Assembly (NCBI GenBank): GCA_917880885.1
Contig: OU862915.1
Span: 40,308,676-40,372,675 of the forward strand
Source of the DNA: Limnephilus marmoratus
Lineage: Eukaryota > Arthropoda > Insecta > Trichoptera > Limnephilidae
DNA: 64,000 bases
Reading direction: 5' to 3'
Below the pieces are notes generated by a model that did not search any database, had not been told where the DNA came from, and saw only the letters and a program-made list of their open reading frames with translations. Shown here in pieces: positions 1 to 11,219 of this stretch. The position numbers and the translations under genes are program-made. Every line of letters starts with the position of its first letter. Positions within the stretch are counted from its first letter, which is position 1.

Positions 1-1607
1 CTCTTATTTTAAATTCAAATTTACAAAAAAAAAAAATATAAATTCAAAATACAACACAAGATATTCAAACCTATCGAATTATATTATTCCAACAACAAAA
101 ACTTCAATGGCCCAGTCCCAGTTCAACTTTCTTGCACCTAAAATTTTTAATAATTTATCATTTGAAATAAAGTCCAAAGACAAATATCTCACTTTCAAAA
201 AGGCGCTTACTGACCTTCTGATGAGTGACAATGACAATGTTTATAACCTGTTTCACATACTAAAATAGTTATTAATTATTAATAGTTAAAAGAAAACAAA
301 ACGTAAGATATAATAATGTTTTATTACTAATGTTTTTGGGTTATTTGTCATTCAATTTATTCAAAATTAAAAACGGTTTTTGCAAATGCAAAATGATTTT
401 AATGCAAAACGGAAATTTTCTAACCTTCGGAACATCCCCGATATGAGAGGTTAAACTTCCATATTCATCGGTTAATTATCATATTTAATGTCATATTTTA
501 TGTTTTTACCCCGCTTATAGCTCAATTTGATATAATTTTTCTTATAAAAGTAATGCTTTATAATATTATGATGTTTTAATTTAAAATCACTTCATTAATA
601 TGTTAAAAAATAGAATTATACCAACGCATATTGTCGAACAGGCTATGCCTTTTGTAATCTTTTTTGTTTCCATTTTTTGTATTATCTTGTATTTGTATGT
701 TTTTTTTTTAATAACTGTTACAATGAATCAAAACTTTTCAATAATAGAAAGAGTATATGCCTGAATTATTTATTGTACATATTTACATTGTATTCATTTA
801 TCTATTTATAAAATAAGAAATATATATAGCAATAAGCTGCACATCTCACTAGGGCATTCCTGTATCGAGATGTGCAGTTTTACAACAAAGTTTTACAACA
901 ATGTAGTTTTACAATAATGTAATTTTAAAAAAAAGATAAGAAAGAAACATACACATAAACTTAATAAAAATATTATAATAAACCTACAAAAGCAGCATGA
1001 GTACAGTTATTCAAACATTAATAAATAATTATATTCTGTCACCATGTTAGAAAATAACACCTCTTTTATTAACATATATCTCAATACTATTTGGAAAGAT
1101 ACTTACTGCAAATACTCAAGCTCCATTCTAATTACACCTTCATACACTTCAAAAAAAAAAAAAAATTACAACTGTGTGTAAATGTGTTGGTACTGTGTCC
1201 ATGGCCGTATATATACATATTAATGTATTCATGTACCTAGACGCATATATATGTGTAAGTGTGTGTGTGTATATGCCTATGTGTGTATGGATGTGTGCAC
1301 CTGTATATACGTATGCGTATGCACTCACACATATAAATTTTAAAATAAGGATATGTATCTTCTCACAAACTTATCCTTACCCAATTCTTTTTCTCTTTAC
1401 TAGTTTTTTATTATAACTTTACCAATTTTCAACATCATTACATTACTAATAGTTCCATATGTTAACAATAGACTTCACTTAAAGTAAATATCCTCCATTG
1501 TCACCATGAAACAGGCAGCCGCCTAGTATGGTGATTCAATGTATCCAATTCTATGTAAATGTCTAATTATGTAACATGTATTTAAATAAATAAATAAATA
1601 AATAAAT
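1..1607 (+). mobile_element. Non-LTR retrotransposon (jockey/CR1-like), 3' part, copy 1
   Basis: This is the 3' portion of a LINE-type element running in from the left edge. It carries the last codons of the RT ORF (to 268), a long AT-rich 3' UTR with a TG/TATG-rich microsatellite block (about 1250-1345), and a tail of AAAT units at 1581-1607. An almost identical inverted copy sits at 20020-21972 and ends in the same tail type, which fixes the 3' end. The few differences between copies suggest recent activity. The 5' end lies outside the window, so full length and target duplication cannot be judged. Confidence 0.85.
2..268 (+). CDS. RT polyprotein (ORF2) C-terminus, partial
   Basis: The frame is open from the window edge to a TAG at 266-268 (88 codons plus stop). 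It contains a SMAQSQFNFLAPKIFNNL block and ends in NVYNLFHILK. This is the basic region after the RT thumb in non-LTR elements and has no catalytic motif of its own. The inverted copy ends earlier (NDSCL then stop) because of an indel, so this copy probably keeps the original C-terminus. The upstream RT domain lies outside the window. Confidence 0.7.
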   Translation, partial: SYFKFKFTKKKNINSKYNTRYSNLSNYIIPTTKTSMAQSQFNFLAPKIFNNLSFEIKSKDKYLTFKKALTDLLMSDNDNVYNLFHILK

Positions 1608-2280
1608 TTTTCAGATGAGTACAAATCCAAAAAGGAATCGTTTTTCAATATCTGTTTGTCTTTTAAAGTAATTACCCATGCTGATCCCACGATAAGTAAA
1701 TACACGTTCGTGTTTAATGTTACACAATTTCTATTATCTATTGGTTATTCATTGGAGCTTTTACCGATTTATTTTTCAGGAAACACTCAAACGCTATGTG
1801 TTCCAGGCAAAGATATTCAAATACAGAAAGATATGCTATGGTGTCCGCGCAACTGTCGCCGGACTACGCGCTAATTAGCGTAGTTTTCATACAAAAAGAA
1901 TTTGTTCATCTCGTTGATTTTTTAAAAATGTGCATTAATATTGGTTATTAATATATTTTGAATAAGGAAAGAATTTGTTCATTTAGTTTAACGTTTGTTT
2001 GGTTTATTCGTTAATTATTTGTTCTTTTAGTTTATTTGTTAATTGGTAAACAATATCGGCGACAGCCGGAAGCGCAGACCCACATAGTAAAAACAGCAGA
2101 TAGCACACCTACTTATATTTAAATATCTTTTGTTCCAGGTAAATATTTATTTTGAGGACAATTTATGCACCAGACTTGTACACTTTTTAAAATATTCCCT
2201 TTTATTTATTTCCATAATATTTTTAATAAAGGAATTATCCAGGGAATTTTATTTCGCTTAAATTTTTGTTACAGAGAGGT
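1608..2280. other. AT-rich stretch, nothing recognised
   Basis: This is unique-looking AT-rich sequence between a LINE tail and a family-B repeat. It has an open frame at 1656-1874 (+) with no recognisable motif. I see no RNA gene or transposon end. Confidence 0.4.
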
Positions 2281-2795
2281 CAAAAATTTCCTCTAGTCCT
2301 AAGTCATCTTTGCAGATGCTGTGTGAAGGGTTTTTTTTATGGAAAGGAAGTTCTGGGATAGAAACTGGTGTGAGGGGTGGGCAGAATTTGGGGGTTAATG
2401 TGTCAAGGGGAAAATATGAATAGATCCCTCTCACTGCGGCGCAAGGTGAAGGGTAGAAGGAATCCGAGTGGAGAGATCTAGGTGCGGGCTTCCTCAAACA
2501 GTCTCCCCCGATTTGCAGCAGGTGGGCAAATGCATTCGCAATCAAGACCCAGACAAACCACCCTGAGCTAAGTCACCAATCATAGCAAATTACCTTTGAG
2601 TGAGCGGCTAAGTCTTCCATCACGACTCAAGCAACATTTTCGGCTTACTGCGGTGGGAGTAGGAGATTTTCAAATATTGTCGGGTTATTCGTAATGTTAG
2701 TTATTCTTAAAAAAAAAGCCGGGGCTGACCTAGGGGTGTTGGTTATCCAATAAATGGTTACCGGGGCGGCGGTACCCACACCCGCCTTACAAATT
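2281..2795 (-). mobile_element. Family B short interspersed repeat, copy 1 (interrupted)
   Basis: This is one of twelve copies in the window of a poly-A-tailed short repeat. On the minus strand it starts with a GGCGGTACCC block and the GTTGGTTATCCAATAAATGG segment. It then runs through a GGACTCTCTCGACC-type middle to a tail region resembling ATAGGCCCTGAGG. This copy is old and is interrupted at about 2603-2717 by a piece of another tRNA-type repeat. The family encodes no protein. The poly-A end suggests retroposition, but no tRNA or 7SL head is obvious. Confidence 0.75.
2603..2717 (+). mobile_element. Family D tRNA-derived SINE, 3' fragment inserted in family B
   Basis: The sequence from the GCGGCTAAGTCTTCCAT block to the A-run at 2709-2717 matches the 3' half of the repeat found inverted at 12803-12980. 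It separates two parts of a family-B copy that are contiguous elsewhere, so it inserted later. The tRNA-like head is missing here. Confidence 0.6.
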
Positions 2796-3112
2796 ATATA
2801 CACACAATTTTTCAATTCTATTCCTTTCATGTGAACGCAACACAACCTAAACTAACCAAAAAATGGGAAAAATAATACGGACAACCTGTAACAAAAGAGT
2901 CCCAACGAATGTATTTGGTTAGAGGGACTATGGCATCGTCAGTTCGGGTACGCCGTGATGCGGAATGGAGTGGAGAGGGGAAGGAGATGACGAAGATTAT
3001 CATAAACGCTTACTATTGAACACGATAATTTTTCGAATAATAAAAATATATTTTATTCAATTCTTACCACGTTAAAAAGGTATTTACTAAATTTATACTC
3101 ATTTGTCTAGAG

Positions 3113-3534
3113 CAGTGGTTCCCAACCTTTTTCTGACCCGGGACCACTTGTACGTTTATTTTTTCGACACGGACCACAAACAGTGGCGTAGGCTAGCATG
3201 GGTGGCACCCGGGGCGATAAGCACAACGGGAGGGGCGTAATGGGATAGGGTTGGACGGGTTCTAGCAGAATATTTACCACAACGGAGGGGGCGGAATGGG
3301 ATATGGGGTGGAACGGGGTAGGATGGGTAGGGCGAAACGGAATACCAGAATGGCCACTGAACACAAGGTACAATAATGAGTTACTGAATCTTGTCACGAA
3401 TTTTTATATTCAGACTTCTCGACCAGGGACCGCCCACGCGCTGGCTCGCTTATAGACCGGCGGACCTTCGCGGACCATCTTCTAGCCTCTTGCGTACCAC
3501 TAGTGGTCCACGGACCACTGGTTGGGAAATTCTG
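3113..3534. mobile_element. hAT-type MITE 1
   Basis: The termini are CAGTGGTTCCCAACC on the left and GGTTGGGAAATTCTG on the right, an imperfect terminal inverted repeat of hAT style. The flanks are 8-bp duplications GTCTAGAG (3105-3112) and GTCTAAAG (3535-3542), 7 of 8 identical. There is no transposase. A CAGTGGCGTAGGCT string at about 3181 inside may be the start of a second hAT-like insertion. Confidence 0.8.
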
Positions 3535-3542
3535 GTCTAAAG

Positions 3543-3849
3543 CATTGGTTCTCGACCTTTTGTAAGTAGGGACCACTATGAAATTTATTTGTACTCACAG
3601 GGTCCACAAGCTACAATAATGATAAACCATTAATCGCGTAATTAAACGCGTCCTTGCAATTACTATCATTTTGCAATTCAATGTGCTCTTCTTGGACTTC
3701 TTCAGCTACCTCTCTATCATTAACACCAAAAGGATTGCGAATCAGCTTTTGGATACCTTTCGATTCCATTTTATAGTAAATGAATAAATGGTTCATTTTA
3801 GATCTCGCGGAACACCTGTGGTCCACGGAACACCAGTTGGGAACTGCTG
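3543..3849. mobile_element. hAT-type MITE 2, adjacent to MITE 1
   Basis: It starts CATTGGTTCTCGACC and ends GGTTGG-type (CAGTTGGGAACTGCTG), related to MITE 1. It is flanked by GTCTAAAG (3535-3542) and GTCTAGAG (3850-3857). The two elements sit side by side and share the middle copy of the 8-bp site. There is no coding capacity. Confidence 0.75.
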
Positions 3850-3863
3850 GTCTAGAGGCCTGA

Positions 3864-4222
3864 CGGCCTCTGTGGTTGATTGGCTGTAATCCATGGCTCT
3901 GGACCAGAGATCGTGGGCTCGAATCCCGGTGGGACCAGTAAATTCTATTTGTTATTTTATGTTATTTCACAATTTAAATTGATTGCTTTGAATGTCGCCC
4001 TGGTGAAAGACCAACATTCAAAATTAAAAAGTTGCTCGAAATCGCTTTAGCCGTGTCTGTTCGCTAAACCTGAATAGCCAGGTACTTCTGAAACTTCCAC
4101 TTACCCATCTCCTTCCGTTCCCTTTACCTTCCCTTTTACCTTACATCCTCCCCAATTGGGAATATATATCTAGTATTACTGAATCTAGACGGATGGGACC
4201 AGTTGGGACTCTTTTGTAAAAT
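3864..4222 (+). mobile_element. Family A tRNA-derived SINE, copy 1
   Basis: The head has a degenerate A box and a B box (GGGCTCGAATCCCGG). The body includes GCCCTGGTGAAAGACCA and CTGAATAGCCAGGTACTTC, and the tail has a GACGGATGGGACCAGTTGGG block. Head, body and tail order match the other family-A copies, and the element is about 360 bp. The tRNA part is too degenerate to fold as a functional tRNA. Confidence 0.75.
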
Positions 4223-4664
4223 AACGTAACACCTAACTTTTTGTCGTTTTTTTTCTTTGTATAACATTTGAAAATATACGAGTATTGTCTCATAACTAAT
4301 TAATTATTTATTGAATGTACGCGTAAAATAAAATGTTTATTTCATATTAAAAAGCTTCCTCTAGAGACGTTCAAAATTGTATTTTTTACTTTCCGTCTGT
4401 ATTCTCCAGAAAACTACACAATGGAAATCACAAAGTGTTTTTGTTTGGATTCGTGGAAGTTTTTCGAATGTCTGCGCTTCAACAATAGGAGTCGATAAAA
4501 ATGAATAAACTTTAAAATTTCATTTTATGATACACGTAGCAATCATTTCATCTTTCCTCCCGACAAAAATTTTTTTTTTTTAATAAAGGTGATTATTTAT
4601 GACAAAATCGCAACTAATATTTAAATAACCAACTTTTTTAACATTAGTTCCAGGAGGAGTTAAA
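4223..4664. other. AT-rich stretch, nothing recognised
   Basis: There are homopolymer A/T runs only. No ORF, terminal repeat or RNA gene could be supported. Confidence 0.35.
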
Positions 4665-4896
4665 AAAAATCTTCAGGGCTTGTTTCATCTTTCGGGATAC
4701 TGTATGGAGGTCTGGGAAGGAAATGTGTGAGAAGTGGGTAGGAATCTGGAATCAATGCATTCAGGAGTGACGGACGTGTTAATCCTTCCCTCCCACTGCG
4801 GTGCAAGTCAATGAGAGAGGTCAAAAGATCGCCTTTAACCAGTCTCTCCGTATTGTGTGTGGGCAAAAGCATCCGCAGCGAAGACAAACCCATGAT
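4665..4896 (-). mobile_element. Family B repeat, copy 2 (5'-truncated)
   Basis: The minus strand reads from the GCATTTGCCCACACA-type middle to the GATGAAACAAGCCCTGAAG-like tail with an A-run. It lacks the GGCGGTACCC head. It is a diverged, truncated copy. Confidence 0.65.
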
Positions 4897-5189
4897 TTTA
4901 TCGAATGCAACGAACTAATTTAGGTTGTGTCTGGGTGTAAGTCTAAAATCACATAATCACCTTTGTCGCGAAATATCTTCATTCGTTTTTTACGAAAAAT
5001 TACGTAACTTTTCCCAACTTTCACAGAAAATAACGCAAATTTCTCCACATACATCACGAAATTTTCAGGTCCCTACTCGGAAGTCATCTAGTCTATTTGC
5101 AATCATTTGTAAACATCGTTCAAATAATATATTTTTATAACAACCAGAAATTTTAACAATGTAAAGTGTATTAAACTGATATATTTTGC

Positions 5190-5646
5190 TTATGTAAGAA
5201 GTCGACTTGAGTACGATTCTCCCGTCTGCTGTTGAAAGAATACAAAACAAATTCTTATGTTTTCTAAATTTTAAAATGGGTATTCCAGCAATAATGTTGA
5301 ACTACAACTCTCTGTCAATAATATTAATATGCTCAAATTGTCAAATAGAAGAATTTTCACTGAATTGGTATTTCTATATAAAATTCAAAATGATTTAGTT
5401 GATAGTCCGGTATTGCTTGAATTGATAAGCTTCCGAATACCACGACGTAATACTAGAAGTCAGGATTTATTTCAGTGCAGAAATTCTGGAATTACCTACC
5501 ATATGCATTCCTCTTTGCCCGGAATGCTAATGGAGAGAAACAATTGTACCAAGTTATTAATTATTCAGTGGGCATCTTCCATTTATCTTTGAACAAAAAA
5601 TATTAAAAATATTAAATAGGGTGTTAATCAATAAATAAAAAAAAAA
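5190..5646 (+). pseudogene. Non-LTR retrotransposon RT C-terminal remnant
   Basis: Two overlapping frames encode the post-thumb part of a jockey/CR1-like RT. The first contains ERIQNKFLCFLNFKMGIP. The second contains SNRRIFTELVFLYKIQNDLV and the LLELISFRIPRR block. A degraded SRLEYDSP-like string lies just upstream at about 5197. The frames are offset, so at least one frameshift is present. The piece ends in a tail of AATAAATAAAA plus an A-run (5629-5646). It is severely 5'-truncated and not functional. Confidence 0.75.
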
Positions 5647-6060
5647 TGTAACAATTTTTCCTAATGTTGGGTAACCTCCGATAGGCGAAAAAAAGTAGAG
5701 TGTATAACCTAAAGCACCTCATAAATATTCACCGACGTGAATAATTATTTACACAATCAAATTAATAATTATTTATATCGAAAACCGGTGAAAAATGAAC
5801 GGATTCTACGTGGAAATGGAAATAAAATGCGATAAAAGTATTGTTTCATAATTGGTTCCAATTTCGCCTTGACAAAAGAACAAAGAAAGTTCTCTCAGTG
5901 CAATGCAAAGATTTCAGAATAAATAATAAAATAAATTAATTTACTATTTTTTTAAAAACGACAAAAGCTTCCCCCAAAGAAGCGAACGTTTTAACAGATT
6001 TTGGTGTTTATTAATCAAAAGAAAAGGCGGACTGGATTCGCTAATTGCTTTGGTAATGGG
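5647..6060. other. AT-rich stretch, nothing recognised
   Basis: This is sequence between a LINE tail and a tandem duplication. No coding or repeat signature could be supported. Confidence 0.35.
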
Positions 6061-6925
6061 TTTTTTAGAACCTGAAGGAATTTAATTAAATTTGATTTTA
6101 AAAATGTCCCGTTGAGTGGGTATATCGTATTGTCACGAAAACAAAAAAAAAATACCACTAGAAAAAGTAAAACCTAAATCGTAACGAACGCTAAGTTACG
6201 TTTTAAATTCATGGTTTTTTAAGACCATTTAAATTATAGAAGTAATAATATAGAGTTTGGAAATGGAAAGAGACATCTGTGCAAGTGAAGTGAAATCAAT
6301 ACGATAGCCAGGACTCAAACCATTTGTAGAAATTCTGAAATTGAGAGCTTTTCCCATGGTAGAGAAGAACGTCTGTGGGTTTAAAAATACATGAACCTGA
6401 AGGTTTTTAACTGAAAATTGATTTAATAAAGCTTTGTTGGGTGAGTATATCATTTGCATTACACAAAAAATTAAATAACTATCGATTAACGCTGTAAAAC
6501 AAAAAATGCAATTAATGTGAGCATGTTGAGTTTCTTAGTACGTTTTTATATCAAAAAAAAAAATAAACTTAAAATTAGACGTTTGGAAAATACATGAACA
6601 TGAAGATATTTAATTAAAAATTTGACTTAATAATGCTCCGTTGGGAAGTACATCAATTGCATTACACAAAAAATTAAATAACTATCATTAAAAGCTCTAA
6701 AACAAAAAATCTATTAAAAGCCTGTTGTATTGAGTTTTTAGTACGTTTTTATATCAAAACCAAAAAATAAATAAAGTTGAAATTAGACGTTTGGAAATGG
6801 AAAGCGTCATCTGTCCAAGGAAAGTGAAATCATTTTAATAACAAGGATTTAAACCATTTGTGAAAATTCTGAAAATAAGAGGTTTTCTCAAGGTAGAGAA
6901 AATAATCAACGGGTTGAAAAAACGT
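6060..6925. repeat. Degenerate local tandem duplication, about 320-bp unit
   Basis: The block around ACATGAACCTGAAGG occurs at about 6068, 6389 and 6592. A second block (GGAAATGGAAAGAGACATCT type) occurs at about 6256 and 6790. Block order is preserved, with an internal deletion in the middle unit. The conserved core GCATTACACAAAAAATTAAA appears twice. Nothing suggests it is coding. Confidence 0.65.
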
Positions 6926-7799
6926 GTCAAATAATTAAAAGTAGATGTCGCTGTACTGTTCATTTGTACCAAAAGCGCCAAATTTTCGAAGTTTATATCC
7001 GATTTCCAAAGTCGCCGGTTCACACAAATATATAATTCTCAGTAATTCTTTACATATCTCCCCACTTTCTTCAGCCTCACAACATAGGAAAACAGGGGAG
7101 GTTTTAGTCACACTGTGGCGTGGTATAACAAAAAAAAAATTAATCTAAACTTTGCTAAACATGGGTTTAGATAAATTTAGGTACAATTAAAAGCCAGATA
7201 CTTCTTAGTTATCTCTCTTTCCCATTCTATAATTCCCTTCTGAATTACAAAATTCCACAAATCCAGAGTCCACTAACCCCAGGCCAAATGCCTTGTTTGT
7301 CTTTTACATACTAACACATACAGACACCTCATACCTCATAACAATGCGTTAAAGCATTCATGATAATTTAATCTTCGAAGGCTTTGTTTTGGTATATATA
7401 AGTAGATTATATTACGAGATATCTCTGACCGCTTTAAGGCTGTTTAGGGCTCTATGGTGTTAATCACAGCGGGGCCAAGGCTCCAGGGGGTCAATCTGCC
7501 CGCTATGGCTAAAGCCTCCAGTGACTGGAAAAAGGTCGCGATCCCGGATATCCGGTTCACATAAATATTAACTTCACAGGAAGCGTTAGCAGAGGGCGGA
7601 AAGTAGGTATTTGCTACTTGCAAAAAGTTATGAAAGCTCTATACGCGATTCTTATTTAAATGTACTAATTGCGAACATAAATGTAAACGAATGTAGATGG
7701 AACAATAGAAGCAAGCATTTTTTTGAAAACAAACATCTCGGGACTACGAAAAACTGAAAAAAAAATTAATTCGTAGTTTTTTTTTATACATTATCCCCA
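6926..7799. other. No feature recognised
   Basis: This is mixed AT-rich DNA with a somewhat GC-richer island at about 7430-7560. Short frames occur but carry no motif. I could not match it to another repeat in the window. Confidence 0.3.
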
Positions 7800-8192
7800 T
7801 ACTGAAGGCTCTGAGGGAAATTATTTTCCTGCCTATGTCATCTTTGGATGCTATGTGGAGGGTCTTTTAGGGAAAGGAAGGAGAAGAAGTTCTGAAAAAG
7901 AAGAAGGTATGAGGGTATGACGCCCCATGAGTCCATTCCTCCCTCTGCTGTGAATGATTTTGGGTTGAGAGAGACCTGCTGGAGAGGTCAAAGGGTATCT
8001 CAAAACCAGCTCTTCCCATCCAGCCTGCCACACAGCTCGTGGGCAGGTGCGTCCGCCGTCAAGACCTGGACACACCTTAATCGAAGAACCCTGGCACCCC
8101 TTTTACGTCACCAAACGTAGCGAACCACTTGGAGTGACCTATGGCAAAGGTGTTGGTTATCCCCGGAAGTTATTCTGAGGCGGGTACCCGTA
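7800..8192 (-). mobile_element. Family B repeat, copy 3
   Basis: This near-full copy is on the minus strand. The tail side at 7800 has GAAGGCTCTGAGGG and ATTATTTTCCTGCC. The middle is CTCTCTCAACCC-like, and the head is GCGGGTACCCG at about 8180. The 3' hairpin is partly decayed: one arm has lost its match. Confidence 0.75.
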
Positions 8193-9229
8193 AAAAAATG
8201 ATTGAAGAATTGACAAATTAGCCTATTCGGTTTCGACTTGTCAACAGACCATAATTTGATGCCCATTTATGGTATTTTTATGGTATAACATTCAAAGCAC
8301 CGGACTAATTTGGCTCTTGCTGTTTCAAATTGATGATTCTTTATAAGTTGTTGATTTGAGAAAATTATGTTGTTGTTGTTATGAGAAAAACACATACTTA
8401 CGCATACTTCCAGGTGGGAATGTTTCCCAGAAGCCGATTCTTCCAGATAATTCATCAGGGGTTTTTAAAGTTTACAAGGATTTTCATTGTTTGACACATT
8501 CGTTGAACATGACGAGGCTAAAATACCCTACATATTACAATGGTGCCATGATAAATCAGAACAATTTTACAAAACTAGCCTGAATATGAGAAAACTTAAA
8601 TATTATATTTAAAAATCTAGTCATTTCACAGTTCTGCGTGTTAAGGTAGGTTGCCTTAAACATCGTAAAAAGTACTGCCACCCTTTGCACACAAATGCGC
8701 GCCCTATTGAAAAGATACATTCCGATTTGGTCTGAAAGCCTTCTCACAATTAACAGGAAGCGGAACACGAATGGGAAAAGGAGAAGATGATATTTCAGGA
8801 ATCCGCAGAAAATCAAACGCCTGAAAGAATTACCAGCTGTAGGAATGCTTTCATTCTGTTTTGTCAGTATTTCAGACAATTTTATAGCTCCTTTGAACGT
8901 TTGAGAATTTTACTTGTAATCACTGATTACTATATTTGTCTCAGCGACAAGCAATTTGCGCAATTGATGTCTTGAATTGAATTCTTTGAAGAAACCCACG
9001 ACTCTAATCGTTTTCAATTACAATTCTTATATTGTTTCGTACTTCTTGTGTCCCATTATTAAAGTGAAATGAAAATAATTCACACGCAGATTAACTGAAT
9101 TGGAAATTCGTATTTCTACTACTAAAATATCTTCTTAACTAAATCCCTTCATGTGGTGGCGTCTATTAGTCTAAGACAATTCAGAATAATTGCACAATTT
9201 TTTTTTTCATTTTTGTCCTTTTTAATTTA
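8193..9229. other. No feature recognised
   Basis: This is AT-rich DNA. Overlapping short frames occur on both strands around 8356-8975, none with a recognisable domain. Confidence 0.3.
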
Positions 9230-9371
9230 AAAGCTAATGTGTATTATGTAACAATATAAATGGTAGAACCTACAGACAAGCTGATCTGTCACAGCGTTGT
9301 GGGACTACCCATATCTTATATTGTATTAGATGTAATTATATTCAATTTAATAAATAATAAATAAATAAAAA
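9230..9371 (+). mobile_element. Possible non-LTR retrotransposon 3' end
   Basis: A short segment with CTGATCTGTCACAGCGTTGT and GTGGGACTACCC ends in an AATAAATAATAAATAAATAA tail. It looks like a LINE 3' UTR plus tail, but no coding sequence remains and the call rests on the tail alone. Confidence 0.35.
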
Positions 9372-9374
9372 AGC

Positions 9375-9508
9375 CTATATGTTATTCTGGTGTGTGAGCT
9401 ATATTATTATAAAGTTTCATTAAAATCCATTAATTAGTTTTTGCGTAAAAGAGTAACAAAAACACATTCATCCATACAAACTTTCACCTTTATAACACTA
9501 GTAGGATG
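9375..9508 (-). mobile_element. Helitron 5'-terminal fragment
   Basis: The plus strand reads TTATTCTGGTGTGTGAGC, GTTTTTGCGTAAAAGAGTAA and CATCCATACAAACTTT, ending CTAGTAGGATGAG. This matches the 5' end of the full-length non-autonomous Helitron at 46439-46950. The 3' part is missing. It is non-coding. Confidence 0.65.
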
Positions 9509-9605
9509 AGCTTTTTCAGTTTAGTAGTCACCCATTTATTTGTAAGAAACATTAGAGTAACAATATTGTTATTTCAATATATTATTTTCTGTTATTTTAT
9601 CTTAA

Positions 9606-9760
9606 GGGAACGTACCCATACTACGTGACCAATTTTTTGCAATTTTTAAGTCCCCCCCCCGGTGACCAAAATCCTAAGCAAACCGCCGCTCATTTGTACC
9701 AAGCGTGACATTTTGAAGACCCCCCCCCGAAGAGGTCACGATTGAATGTTTCTTAGTTTT
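9606..9760. repeat. Poly-C-containing segment
   Basis: Two C-runs (about 9652-9660 and 9720-9728) are each followed or preceded by GGTGACC/GGTCACG strings. It looks like a piece of an interspersed repeat with inverted GTGACC elements, but I could not define its ends. Confidence 0.3.
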
Positions 9761-9768
9761 TCCCTTAC

Positions 9769-10340
9769 ATGGTACCTAACCATTCATCCGATTGCGATGA
9801 AACTTTGTTGATTTTTCATGCGCATGCATTTCTATACAGGATGTCCGGGGGTAAAGTGCATTAACTTCGGGAGGTGATTCTACATGATAGTGCAAGTAAA
9901 AAAGATAAATAACTTTTTACGAAATTATAACTTTTAGGAGTAGTTTTGGGGTAAAAAGATAAAATTAGTCTGGCGTGTGCGGCCAGATTTATTATTTTAC
10001 GCTGTTACGTTCCGGGCCAATCACAATCGAGTCAGGCTCTCAGCAAGTAAGATCGTACCTCACACCAAGGATTTTTAGTAGGTACGTCTTTTTGTATGGG
10101 AAAAAAAAAGTTGGAATTTCAGACAAAGTTGTAAATCTTTTTTACTCCTACCATCATGTAGAATCACCTCCCGAAGTTCATTCACTTTACCCCCGGACAC
10201 CCTGTATATAATGATGAGCTCTAGCGTAATGAAATTATTTCCTATACCGCGATTGTTTCTCCTACAATAAGAGCTCTGGCGTATGACATTTGTATAATTA
10301 CATTAGGTGGCACGCGAGCTGTTCAAAATATAATATATAC
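9769..10340 (+). mobile_element. Helitron internal fragment, split by a MITE
   Basis: The left part (CCGATTGCGATGAAACTTTG) and the right part (GATGAGCTC, then TTACATTAGGTGGCACGCGA at about 10300) correspond to the body of the Helitron at 27490-28073. A TA-flanked MITE occupies 9835-10206 between them. The purine-rich body and CTAG end are absent. Confidence 0.6.
9835..10206. mobile_element. Mariner-type MITE with ~55-bp inverted termini
   Basis: The termini read TACAGGATGTCCGGGGGTAA and its inverted counterpart ending GGACACCCTGTA. They continue as near-perfect inverted repeats for about 55 bp each, through CTTCGGGAGGTGATTCTACA. TA dinucleotides flank both ends (9833-9834 and 10207-10208). 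The element is 372 bp and has no transposase. A TA target and TACAGGGTGTCC-like ends fit the Tc1/mariner superfamily. Confidence 0.8.
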
Positions 10341-11108
10341 ACAAACCTATCCTGTTTAGTCCACTTTATTCGTTCGGTAGTTCGATGACAGTGAAGCGCT
10401 TGTCTTGCTTACTTAAACTCCTCCAATCGGGAGAATCGTGGTCCGGAGTCCCACTTATACCGGGAACTTTAGACTCATCATGCATTCACACAAAAATTCT
10501 TATCTTTTGAATCAAGAATTCAGTCAGTTAGCAATATTCTTATTCTTGCTATTGTGGTTGGATAACAAAATGAATAAAATTCTTTCATATTTTTATAGTA
10601 CAGTAATGTAAGTACCCAGTTGCTGCTGCTCTAAAGAAATCAAGCAGATTCCGCGAGGAAATTTTACCTACTACAATCGAGACATTCACAAAGATTCTCG
10701 AACAAGAATATAAAATGCATTTACAGTGGTGTTTCGTTGCAGAGTCTGGTTCGTTACAATCCAGTAAAATAAGGAAAGAAACAACTTCACAGCATTTCGA
10801 GTTTGTCTAGGCGCCTCGTAGAAAAAAACTTCTCAAAGAGCTGACCTACAAAAACCAAGCTCTCAAAAATGATCTTCCAAAGGACACTCACGTCAGGGAC
10901 ATTAATTCAGTTTCCGGTATAGTTTTAATCACAATCCTTCCCACAAGTGTAATCACAAACATCGTCCGATAAATTAGTTAAGAATTAATACATAAAAAAC
11001 ATCAAACAACTCTACAATGAAGATATCTATAACACACTACAAATTACAAATTACGGAATTAAACCTTTTAGTTGAATTGCCTGCACACTAAACAACTCTC
11101 TTCCAGAC
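10341..11108. other. No feature recognised
   Basis: This stretch lies between the Helitron debris and the PLE. I see no motif in either strand beyond short frames. Confidence 0.3.
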
Positions 11109-11219
11109 ATGTTCAAAATCTTTTTTTTGTTTTTTTTGTTTTGTTTTGTTTTTTTTTTTTTTTTTTAATTTATTTTATATATTAAATAATATTAAATACA
11201 TAAATTAATTAAAAAAAAA

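Noticed and set aside
1174..1416. 80-codon open frame in the left LINE 3' UTR (also inverted at 20213-20587)
   Set aside because: It lies wholly in a TG/TATG-rich microsatellite downstream of the RT stop, and the translation is Cys/Val/Tyr repeats with no domain.
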